A program made the position numbers and the translations under genes. Source: Ridgeia piscesae (Eukaryota > Annelida > Polychaeta > Sabellida > Siboglinidae). Taken from it: a stretch of DNA of 64,000 bases. The stretch is taken from the NCBI GenBank assembly GCA_025642075.2, contig JAODUO010001216.1, positions 1 to 64,000 on the forward strand. Direction: 5' to 3'. Under the pieces are notes generated by a model. It had not been told where the DNA came from, ran no database searches, and worked only from the letters and a program-made list of their open reading frames with translations. Positions within the stretch are counted from its first letter, which is position 1. Each line of letters opens with the position of its first letter. This document shows, piece by piece, positions 49,500 through 60,000 of this stretch.

Positions 49500-49885
49500 G
49501 CGTTTTCTTCCTCAATTAACCAGATTCCGTAAGGTGGCAACACTTTTCAGCCCCTCAACAAATTAAATAAGGATACCTTTTCATCAAATAATGCTGTATT
49601 AGTATTATAAGAAAAACTTTTCAAAATTAAACTATATTAACTTAACAATAAATAGAAATACAAATTTGCAATTGTTCATTAAACAGGAATTACGGCAGGA
49701 TTAACCAGTATCCTAGTCTCGCTTAACCGACTGTCGGTCGTCTGCGGAACTACGCCGAGAAGAAAGTCTGGTGACTTGAATATTTATCCGCGTGATCTAT
49801 ACAATGCTGCCACCTCACGGACACCAGTTAATCCTGCCGTAATTTATATTTTATAAACAACTGCAAATTTCTATTTATTTGGTGT
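49500..49885. mobile_element. Fold-back element with long inverted arms
   Basis: The left arm, about 49655-49705 (AAATAGAAATACAAATTTGC then AATTACGGCAGGATTAAC), mirrors the right arm at about 49830-49882 (GTTAATCCTGCCGTAATT then AACTGCAAATTTCTATTTAT). Outside the left arm, AAGGTGGCAACACTTTTCAG and AAATTAAATAAGGATACC are inverted homologues of sequence at 52.3 kb. The palindromic organisation indicates a non-autonomous element. The class is unknown. Confidence 0.6.
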
Positions 49886-49889
49886 TAAT

Positions 49890-50360
49890 CCCAGTGGGCA
49901 CACGACGTCTTTTAGACCTCTATTAGTGGTCGTTTTTTGGTCATTTGGATGACGTCTATAAATGAAGTAAATATGATGTCTATTAGACGTCTTTCTATTG
50001 ACGTTTATATAGCGCAAGCAAAATGATATCAATTAGACATCTTTTTATTGACATCTATCTTATGCCGGCTAATTTACGTCTATTAGACATCTTCATATTG
50101 ACATCTACATCACGCCAACAATTTTACATATATTAGACGTAGCGTTATTTACTTGAAAATGATGTACGACAAGTACCTTATTGGCAATGTATATTATACG
50201 TCTTTCTGTTGATACCTATATCATATGCCAGTTAATTGACATATATTAGACATGTTTCTCTTGACATCTCTATAACGTCGGCAAATCGACATATATTAGA
50301 TATATTTTAGACGTCACGCCAACTGTCATAATTTATATTAGATATAGCTTTATTGACATG
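49890..50360. repeat. Degenerate GACGTCTATTAGAC-type repeat region
   Basis: It starts CCAGTGGGCACACGACGTC. Versions of TCTATTAGACGTCTTTCTATTGAC recur roughly every 60 bp with high divergence. It is probably one dispersed element built of short tandem units. No coding potential. Confidence 0.65.
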
Positions 50361-50549
50361 AAAATGACATGATCAATGAACAAAATGCGCTATTGTATAA
50401 GAATCCAGCAAACACATAATGTTTTGGTAATGTTAGCATAATGTAAATATTTGGGTTACATGACGTTTCGTGGTTGTCAGTAGGTATTCTACATAATCAG
50501 TGATAAGATAGAAAGGCTGTAATTGGAAATAAAATAGTATTTTTTTAAA

Positions 50550-51135
50550 CATGTCAATGATAAGAACCTTAGCAGAACTTTTGCGGAATGTTACGCTTCA
50601 AGAATGTCACTAGAACGTTCTGACTCAATGTTTGAAAAACGTTCGTGGAACGTTATACTTCAAAGACGTTACGATGACGTTATTAGAATGTTTTGACACG
50701 ATAAGCATATTTTCCTACAATAAGTAAACAGTGTATTTTATATATTCCCGGTAATTTTGGTCAAGATATGGATATGCCATGCCTTCAAATGTGAGTAAAA
50801 ATAGTACCTGCTTCTGTTAGATGAAGGAAAGTTTGCATAATTTTGGTGCAACGTCACGTGCCAATTATGTTATGAGAACATTACTAGAACGTTCTGACAC
50901 AACGTCAATGTTTGAAGAATGTTCGTGGAATTATTAGAACGTTCTGACACAATGTGCATTTTACTACAAAACGCAAGTTAGTAAATAGTGTATTCTATAT
51001 ATCCCGATCATTTTGGTCAAGACACGGAAATACCATCGACTATGAATTACATAGTACGTGCATCTGCTAATAGTAGGTATGTTCGCAACATGTTCGTGCA
51101 ACGTAATGCTTCAATAATGTTACGAGAACGTTACT
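50550..51135. repeat. Direct duplication of about 300 bp with AACGTTCTGACACAATGT motifs
   Basis: The order ACTAGAACGTTCTGAC, GTTTGAA(A/G)AA(C/T)GTTCGTGGAA, ATTTTACTACA-like, AGTAAACAGTGTATTTTATA, TTTTGGTCAAGA appears at about 50610-50765 and again at about 50880-51015. A third partial start lies near 51090. A tandem duplication within a dispersed repeat is likely. Confidence 0.7.
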
Positions 51136-52284
51136 ATGACATTTTTATACAATCAATATTATAGTTAACAAACTAGCGGAGTTACTCGACCACGCCTTAG
51201 CAGGAAAGGCAGTCATGCGCTATATATTATGTGTTTTGATAATTGCATTCGATCACATGAGGTCACATCCTATCACAAAGTTAGATCATTAATATTTCCC
51301 CTATAGTTCTATTTATATCTATGCATCCTATACACTATGTTCTACCCAAGTTGGCTAGTTTTGTACCGGATAGTAAAAAATAGTATAGTAAAAAAGTCAC
51401 TCATTTCATTTAAAACATCCAGTTTAACACAGTATTCACTATAAGCATGTTTTTGTTTATTTATGTTGATATTCCTTCAATTCTCTTCACGCATGTGAAT
51501 AAACGTATGGTATATTGCTGGTATCCTTAAACAGGAACAAAGCATCTACAAAAGCGCGGGAAACTCGTGCAGCTAATGGCCATCTTGGGTGAGGGGTTGT
51601 TTGGAAAACAGATTAATCATTGGACTTATGGTCCAGCCAAGGGTATCGTTTTAACACCAACCAGCCGCTGTCGTTGGCAGGTAATTTTTTCATCTAGACG
51701 ATAAGGCGTTGGGTGGGATATTATGTTCAACGACCAAAATACCAGTACTCTGGAGGACGAAGGCATTTGCAAAAATAGAGTGAAGGATTTGAGAGGTATG
51801 TACTGCATGCTATCTAATCATTCTTTAATATAAATTTTTATTTTTAGTCAATGACCCGCCAGTCGAACACGTTCGCAAGTTGAACACTTGTCTTGGCTTA
51901 AGTTTTTACTGGATGTCGCTAGTAATTACCGCCAGATGCATATGTGTAACATAGAATGCAGAGCGATGTGGAGTTCACTCTCGGATAGCAATCGTGTTAA
52001 ATTTTATTAAATCTTAAAGTAAATGTTGTTTATTTATGCACCACATTTCCGTTTCAAATTTTATTATGAAATATAATGATATATAATTTCGTTGAGCCAG
52101 TAAAGTAAACACTAATTAAGCTGAGCCAGTGGTGATTAATTGCAGTGCGTCAAAATTAGTCCAAATCATGACATAGTCAAATGCTAAATTGTGTCATTTG
52201 TAGACACAGTAACTTGTTATGACCTGAGAACAGACGGTTTTAGTCATCGGATTTACTGATAAAACCTATGTAAGTTTAATTTTG
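51136..52284. other. Non-coding interval
   Basis: Nothing recognised. Confidence 0.4.
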
Positions 52285-52440
52285 AATAGGTATCCTTATT
52301 TAATTTGTATGTTATCTGTGTGGGGCTAAACAATGCTGCCACCTCACGGATACTGTCGTAATTCTTATTTTATAAACAACTGTAAATTTGAATTTTTACT
52401 TATTTTTGTGTTAATATAAGTTCAATGTTGAATACTTTTC
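52285..52440. mobile_element. Second, partial copy of the 49.5-kb element family
   Basis: AGGTATCCTTATTTAATTTG, GGGGCTAAACAATGCTGCCACC, TCACGGATACTGTCGTAATT and TTATAAACAACTGTAAATTT match parts of 49530-49880: the left portion inverted, the right portion direct. This copy shows the outer sequence and one arm joined without the palindrome. Confidence 0.6.
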
Positions 52441-52501
52441 ATAGGATAAAATCTTGTCTTATCTTGTAAAAGTATATCGTTATTTTTATTTCATAGTTGG
52501 C

Positions 52502-52945
52502 CTGAGAGCCAATCAGTGTCTCTACCCTAATCTGGGGTAAGGCCGCCCGCACGTTTTGACGCACCAGGTATAGGTTCCGCTACCGCAACTGGGCATTTTT
52601 CAACCAATTAGTAACGAGCATGTGTCCACGTGGAAACCCAGATAGCATGGAAACGTTAATCTAACGTTCATTTAACGTTAGCAGAAACGTTGGTTTAACG
52701 TTTACATGTGAACCTTTTTTGCGTTATTTTGCTCGTTTATTTAACGTAGATCTACGTTTACTTTCTAACCAAACAAAAAGCAACCGAAAACTAATGTTTC
52801 GGGAACATTAGAAATTTAACGGTAACCAAAATCAAACGGGTCTAACCAAATGCAAACGTTACTGTAACGTTTTCATGCTATCTGGGAAGCCTCTGTTTAC
52901 ACGGTACACGTGACCATGTTTCCACGTGGTTCTGCTTGTGTTTAT
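52502..52945. repeat. Dispersed repeat, arm 1 (with a MITE inserted)
   Basis: It consists of a 47-bp motif (CTGAGAGCCAATCAGTGTCT to GGCCGCC), then an arm with GCACGTTTTGACGCACCAGG, AACGAGCATGTGTCCACGTGG and, after the inserted MITE, GCCTCTGTTTACACG and TTCTGCTTGTGTTTAT. The arm is the inverted counterpart of 54135-54266. Confidence 0.85.
52637..52886 (+). mobile_element. CCCAGATAGCATG-family MITE, copy B
   Basis: 250 bp, starting CCCAGATAGCATGGAAACGT and ending CATGCTATCTGGG, with AA on both sides. The paralogous arm at 54.2 kb lacks the insertion, reading CCACGTGGACAGCCTCTG where this copy has CCACGTGGAAA and then AAGCCTCTG around the element. The insertion and its 2-bp duplication are therefore directly visible. 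Confidence 0.93.
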
Positions 52946-53424
52946 ATTGTACACCTGGTGAAAACAAGTATTTGTAACTATTTTGGTAAACCTAGACGTA
53001 GTTGTTTCGAATTCCGTGTTTACAGTCTGTAATGTGTGATCATGCTCTGCGCATTTTATCTCAATGAACTGAACAGAAATATTATAATTCGAAATAAATA
53101 TATAATAGAAATAGTTGTGCACACCCACTTTAAAGAGAAAGTATGTGTCATTTGGTAAATTTAATGTACATGTCTGTCGTGAGTATTTTTGCATTTCAAA
53201 TGAATGATGTGTGTACGTACATAAATAACAAAACAATGTAAAAGTAATACATGAATTAGTAATACGAAAAAAATTGGTACAAATGTAATATAATTGATTT
53301 TATTCAACAAATTACACACGGACAGTCTTGAATACTACATAATTAAACACATTTTCCCGATTAAGCATACTATTTTGTTTCATATTACTATAATTACATG
53401 GCCATGGCTTATAGGTGATGGGTA

Positions 53425-53660
53425 CCCAGATATCATGCAAACATTAATCTAACGTTAGCAGAAACGTTAGTTTAACGTTTAAATGCGAAAGATTTTTACT
53501 TTAGTTTGCTTGTTGTTTAACGTAGATCTAGGTTTCAGTTTCTAGCCAAATAAAAACTAATGTTTTGGGAACGTTAGAGATTTAACCGTAACCATGCAAA
53601 ATCAAACGGTTCTAACCAAATGCAAACGTTGATGTACGTAACATTAGCATGCTATCTGGG
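53425..53660 (+). mobile_element. CCCAGATAGCATG-family MITE, copy C
   Basis: 236 bp, starting CCCAGATATCATGCAAACAT (one mismatch in the terminal repeat) and ending GCATGCTATCTGGG. It is flanked by TA on both sides. Same orientation as copy B, with an internal deletion near the start that removes one of the AACGTT blocks. Confidence 0.9.
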
Positions 53661-54019
53661 TAGCTACTCACAATTTCAATTTGTATATAAACAATTCAGT
53701 GACATGACATATCACTTATACAGTAATTACATAACTGAAGCCCAAGGCTAGAGACAAAAATACACCAAGCAGTCTCACTGCGACTGTGATGATGGCAGCT
53801 GGCCATTGTCATTTAGTTATTATGCCAGCTCTTTTTAGAACATTAGTTGCTGTTGGTCTACTTTACATTGCTGCACGTCAGTACATCATCTCTCATACTC
53901 AGTTACTTAATTTAGTTTAAACTAGTTTAGTTATGCCCAAGTGATCAATTTTTTTACTCTACCTGGCTAACTCCTATAACTACAAAAAAGAGTTGATGCA
54001 TATATTTGCCTTAATGACT

Positions 54020-54120
54020 GCATCTTTAAAATCCGGACAGTTGCAACTTACAGACATTTCTGCCGTCGACTAACTGAAATATGGAGACATTTCTGCCGCC
54101 GACGAACTGAAATTTCCCGC
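54020..54120. repeat. Short tandem duplication
   Basis: GACATTTCTGCCGTCGACTA and GACATTTCTGCCGCCGACGA follow each other at about 54053 and 54090, each continuing with ACTGAAAT. Confidence 0.85.
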
Positions 54121-54134
54121 TCACCACATGTGCA

Positions 54135-54312
54135 ATAAACACAAGCAGAACTACGTGGAAATATTGTCACGTGTAAACAGAGGCTGTCCACGTGGATTCA
54201 TGCTCGTTAATCATTGGTCGAAACATGCCGTTGCGGAACCTACCTGGCGAGTTAAAACGTGCCGCCCTGAGAGCCAACCAGCGTCTCTACCCTAATCTGG
54301 GGCAAGGCCGCC
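54135..54312. repeat. Dispersed repeat, arm 2 (empty site) plus 47-bp motif
   Basis: 54135-54266 is the reverse complement of the arm at 52.55-52.95 kb without the MITE. It is followed by the 47-bp motif CTGAGAGCCAACCAGCGTCT to GGCCGCC in the same plus orientation as at 52.5 kb. Relative to the arm, the motif is therefore flipped. Confidence 0.85.
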
Positions 54313-57063
54313 CTCGCGGCTAACAGTCCAAATTATTATTTACAAAAACATGGAAACAAAGGTAGAGAACTGTTGTTGCCAATTAATTTTACGGGCAATT
54401 TAAATCAGGTCTTAAGTTTTGATCACCTGCTCTTGCCTCTTGGCATATGCCATTAGTTAACCTAGCTGGCTCAGTGACGTGGCATCACTGACACTATTTA
54501 TCCTATACAGTGCACATAGAAGATTCACATTTTCAATAAAGTTGGCAGAAAAGTGTTTTCTTCACAGGTCGGATTATTATTTATGACATTTACTAATAAT
54601 ATTATAACTTCTCTTCTTGGGTGTTTTTAAAATAAAAAATAGTCTAAATCAGCAAAGAAAGAGTTAATACAAAAAGATTATTAAATCAACAATGACACTG
54701 ACTGTACAACACAGCAGCTGTCTGTGACTGTTGCCGATTATACAAAGAACACTGTTTTTAGTACTGTGTCTACGTGAATATTTTATTCCAGTACCATGTC
54801 CAATCCACTTATCCAGTACGTACAATTCCATATAATTTAATAAATGTGAGCTCTAAGTTGACATGTTTCATTACAACATTCATCATTAAACTCCCTAATT
54901 TATTGAAAATGTTACCAAAGTTGTGTATCTCAGAGATACTTATCATTCCATTATGTGAAGGACCGCAACATTTAAGTCCATGTATGATCATTATAACAGA
55001 ATGCAACATTCTCTGGGATCTTTGGTATTTACCTTATTTCTTGGCTGGTTTAGACTGTTTATATTTTAAATAGAAAACGCCCAAGGGGAGGCTATGGAAG
55101 TACTGGTAAATATCATGTCAATTTAATATAATTGTTATTGCAGTTTGAATGTTGTTAGATTTGTTAATGCCAAATGATCGACTTGCATGAATAAATAAAT
55201 TAGCAGCTGTTAGTGGCATTTACTGTGGCGGCAAATGTCTCGACCCACGAACACTTTGTTGTTGGGTGTGCCCCACATTTCACAACAGCAGTGGGATAAA
55301 GCTGACAGTTACAAAGAAACACCTAGCTGATTCTTTGTAGTGAAACAAATTACCTTACATTTATATGGAAAGTTTATCATGCAATATTTTTCAATTGTCA
55401 TTATCGTTGTGTCTGAAATTGTATAAACTGTAGTAGATGGTTCAACAATTGATAGATAATTACAATTATATATATACAAACAAAAATATGCTGGTTTTAC
55501 ATAATGTAAAGAAGTCGCTTTAAAGCAAGTAAGCAGTTCAGTGAGTCTTACAGTAAATTATTGATAAATAAATCGAATGTCAATTCAACAGCTATCATGC
55601 ACCTGTATACTTGTGTATATAAACACAATTGGTTTTTGTCTGCAGAATAAGAGATCATTGTTTATTGCAAGACACATTTATGTTACACTGGTACAATATT
55701 CTTGTATTACCAGTGGTTTGTCATATCACCACCAGGTGGACAGAACAATGCTCATAAACAGTCAAAAATCACCCACGCCATTTGTGCAACTGAAGGCTAA
55801 TGGGTTTTTATATTCATAAATCAAACCAGGCTTCACGCACAGCGTGTCAAGTGTATGAACTAGCGACTTAATAAAAAGGCATGTCAAACGATACATTAAA
55901 AATGTAGAACACAACATTATGCTGAACAGATAAGACGTTATTGGTCAACGACCACAAAATGGATAAAAAAACGAAAGGAATCATAGCAAAGAATTTCACT
56001 GGTTAATGCCATCGTGTTGGTGGTGGTATCAAGCTATACCTTCGCTGACATGTGTACTTTGGCCCACTTCCAGGACGTTGCCAAAACTACTCTTAATTAA
56101 TCATGAATTTTTGACCTGTTCTGAAAGGTCGTTGTACCACATGTTATCTCAGCAACCAATGAAGCTACATTTAGCTATATTAGGGTTGCCAATGTATCTA
56201 GCAGACCCTGACTTCCATGGATGGTTAAAAAAATGGTGGGAAGTGACCAAGTGAAGCTAAATTAATTTTTTAAATCATGTCTGTTAACCTGGATTCATAA
56301 TACAATATCGCCATTAATTTATCGAGAAAATCAAGTGCACCGGAGTAGCAAATCTAGCAAGCGTGCTATGATAATATCACAATTCATTATTATAGTTGGC
56401 CTAGTGGTATGGTATGCCTGGGTTGCAATAATGGCAGTGATTCAATCATGAGGGTATTGGCCGTCTGGTTACACTCTGAACATTCTGTATAAAATGTATG
56501 TACATCATTTCATGGTAAATGGTTACGTCTGATGATGCATGAGAATATAATGTGAGATGGATTCATAATAAAATATATTATACCGGCCATGTTTAACACT
56601 GATTTAGCTGAGAATATATAGCAAGATGCAACTGGCAGTTTTGACTGAAAACACTGACCGTAAAACAAGGCTACACTATGCTGCTGGCACAACAAATAAA
56701 GCATTTATAGTATTATACATAACGAAACTGCTGCAATAGGCTCCTAGTCCAAATACCATAACAATGTATATTAACTTCTACATATATCACACGATCTATG
56801 ATAACACACAACATCAGACTCGCTGCAATTGTATGATTGAGTATCTTCAACATCTACAAAGAATTATGTCAAACATTTGGTTCTGAACTGGAAACTTAAA
56901 AACCAGTACCGTGAGTCAGTCGGTCGATAAAAGCACACACAATTCCATGTATATAACAATATATTTAAAAACTGTCGGCAAATGCAGTAACAATAAAACC
57001 AGATACGTTTCTAATAAAACACTGTACTGTATATATTATAATATGCCTGTAATAATCAGATCT
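54313..57063. other. Non-coding interval
   Basis: AT-rich. Frames of 80-99 residues at 54774-55073 and 56006-56254 have no recognisable features. Probably the 3' flank of the minus-strand gene that ends at 57064. Confidence 0.4.
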
Positions 57064-60000
57064 TCAGTAAATATCTGAGATGTACGGCCTCATATCAAGC
57101 ATGCCTTCCCATGACGGCTTGCAATAGCACCGCACACGGCCAGATGTTGGGCTCGGCTTACCAGACCTGTCAAACAAAGGAAACACAACATCGTAGATCA
57201 TCACATGACACAGTTTAGCATATTCTATCTCACATCTATGTTTGTCTTGCCACCCTCACATTAACACTAACTGAACTGCATAAAACAAATTCAGCCATTT
57301 AGAAGAAAGGTTTCATAGAAACAAACTGCTCTTGTCTGAAGTGATTTTTATTTTCTATTAAGTCCACAGTGCTTCTATGTATATCAGTATTAGAGCCCTA
57401 ATATGCTGTGATCACTGAATACTGCATTCCCAGTGATTTTGAAATCAAAATTGACTGCATCACTTCAAGATTTTGGCTGCAATGCTTTTTATCAATAAGA
57501 ACATCATACATATTCTGAAAGTTATATACACAACTAACATAGTTAGGATATATTTTACTTCATAACCAACTACCTGAGAAATATGTCATTCACAGTTAGC
57601 ATAATGACCAAATACGCTGTCGCTGTTAGTTGCAGGTTTGCGTCCGTCAGCAATGTTTACAAAGTATAATTACGATCATCACCGACTATATTTGACAACA
57701 TACATCATAAAAAAATTAAAAACAATCCATTTACGTTGTTACTTAATAAGTCACCATCAATGACATAAGTAATGTTGTCGGCCATTACACTGAAATCCAA
57801 AATTTGTGCAGTCAATTACAAAAAAAATGCACAAATCTTAAAAAAATCTACTGGGCAATTATCCATGATCAGCGCTACAGCTGTATTACAATGCTTTGGC
57901 ATCAGCCTCAAAGGAAGACTGCATAAAATCAACGCCGCAATAGCAGCCTGTCGTATTTAAATGTCAAAATCTGTACGGCTGCAATAGCAGACTGTTATAC
58001 TGAAATGTTCAACAGAATGGTCACTTTTGAATTAAACCTCATTTTCCCCTATTATGGTAGATGCCAATTAAACTCTTAACTGATCACTGGCATGATATAC
58101 TTACCACTAAAAGTACCTTGAGAGGAAAACATAGCCAACTTACCCACAGTAGCCCCATGTTTTGGTGCACACCGGAGGATTATCAGTGGTTGCCGGTCGG
58201 GTGTCGTACTGGCTTGGGTCAGGGGTATAGTCAGTGTCCATTGACAGACAGGCGGCTTCTGTTTCCGCAATCATGGTAGCCTGCTCATTGTATGTTTCTC
58301 CATTCAAGTCCATGACATGGTCGCCCTGAAATTGTTTTTGAAATTCTATATACATATACGCTTATCACCTATCATCTACTGTCCGGCAGTATAAGTAAGT
58401 ATAAGTTTTGTGAGGAATAATAATTTTTTCTTTATTCGCTACACAAATTTTGCAACTTGTAGCAAGTCTGTATTATATCGTGGTAATTTTTTTAAGAAAT
58501 GCCAAACTTTTAGATGAAATACTTTCATGGCTAACATCAATAAATTACCTGCCATGCAGCTGACATTTGTTTACATTACATATATAGCTTTATATAGAGA
58601 TCCACCCACCCATCATTTGGATTGATAAAGCCTGTTTTGGATGGTTAGAAATATAGCTGATAGATGGTGGACAGGTGAAGATGTACAAAGCAAAAATGGC
58701 TTCAAAAATCTTTAAAAATATTATGTGAAAATTAGTGTCCCACATGTGTTTAGTTTATTTCAAGTTATAATATTCGTTTTGACTGGCTTGTATATAAGTC
58801 AACATGCACGTGTCTATCACAACATTTTGGACTGGCACAAATGTAATCTTGCATAAAACTACTGTTGCCACATAAACTCGGGTTTCTATTAAGATCACGT
58901 AAACACCTTCCAGACGGAGTGCAACACTTCCACTAAACCAAACAGAGCCCTGTGCCAAATTAAAGTATACACAGAAAGAACAGTCAGACTCAAAGACATA
59001 CCATTGAGCCTTCTGGCACCGTGGAGCCGGCTGCCACTGGAGGTGCGGGAACATTGCCAGCCGGCCAGGGCGATGGCACTCGCACAACCTGCGACCCGGC
59101 TGATGCCCCCCCACAACACCAACTCTGTAAAAAATGGAAATTCTTATGTACAATAAATTCTTATAATATTCAGTCTTAATGACAGCTCAAACTTCACGCT
59201 ATCCACTTCTGTGTGAGTTAATCTTCAACTTCACTTCCAGTACAATTAATGTCGTCATGTCTATGAAACAAGCTGATGCCACAGGGGTGAGCAATTAGCG
59301 CATCCCAGATTAAGGATGGGATGAATCGGGAATATCGCACGAATCGAATATCCTCAAGATTTTTAATATGAATCGAATATTCAATGGCTTCGAATTCGAT
59401 TAGAATATTGAACACTGTTGAGATGTCTTGCCTGGACCTGCACGGCGGCATCATCCCATGTCAATTAGTTGTCGGCATTGTGGTCATACGCATCGATCTT
59501 TTTGTTGAGGTGTGCATTGCTGCAGGTGGTGGACCCGCTCATTATTTATGTAATGATATCAATGATTTGATTTCAGATTCCATCCTGACTGTTTTATTCC
59601 TAGTGACCAAACCACAAAGTATAACTTTTGGGACCAGAACCCTCCGGTACATTCTGGGAGTACAGATAATGGTGTTTAAGCAGCATTTAAAAAATAATCA
59701 CTGCATCCCACGATACCAAATTTGTTGGGGTGTGATCCCCACATAGTATTTTTGTTTTTAATATTACCCATTTGAGACACTTATAAATTTCTTTTGTTGA
59801 GCAGTATAATTAAAATGAAATTTTATCTTGTTGTAACAGACGGCATTCCAGAAAACCTATTAATTTGTTTACCTGCAAGTGCCTGTCTTGCTGCCTCAGT
59901 ATGTCCTCATGACAGTGCATGTTGTTGTGGTTTATCTCCATTGCTGACTGCAACTGTGACTCGTTTCTGCCACCCCAAGTCCATGAACACTTCCTCTTAG

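Noticed and set aside
59384..59746. 120-residue plus-strand frame in the intron of the unknown gene
   Set aside because: It overlaps the inverted repeat arm and has no recognisable feature. The gene evidence is on the other strand.
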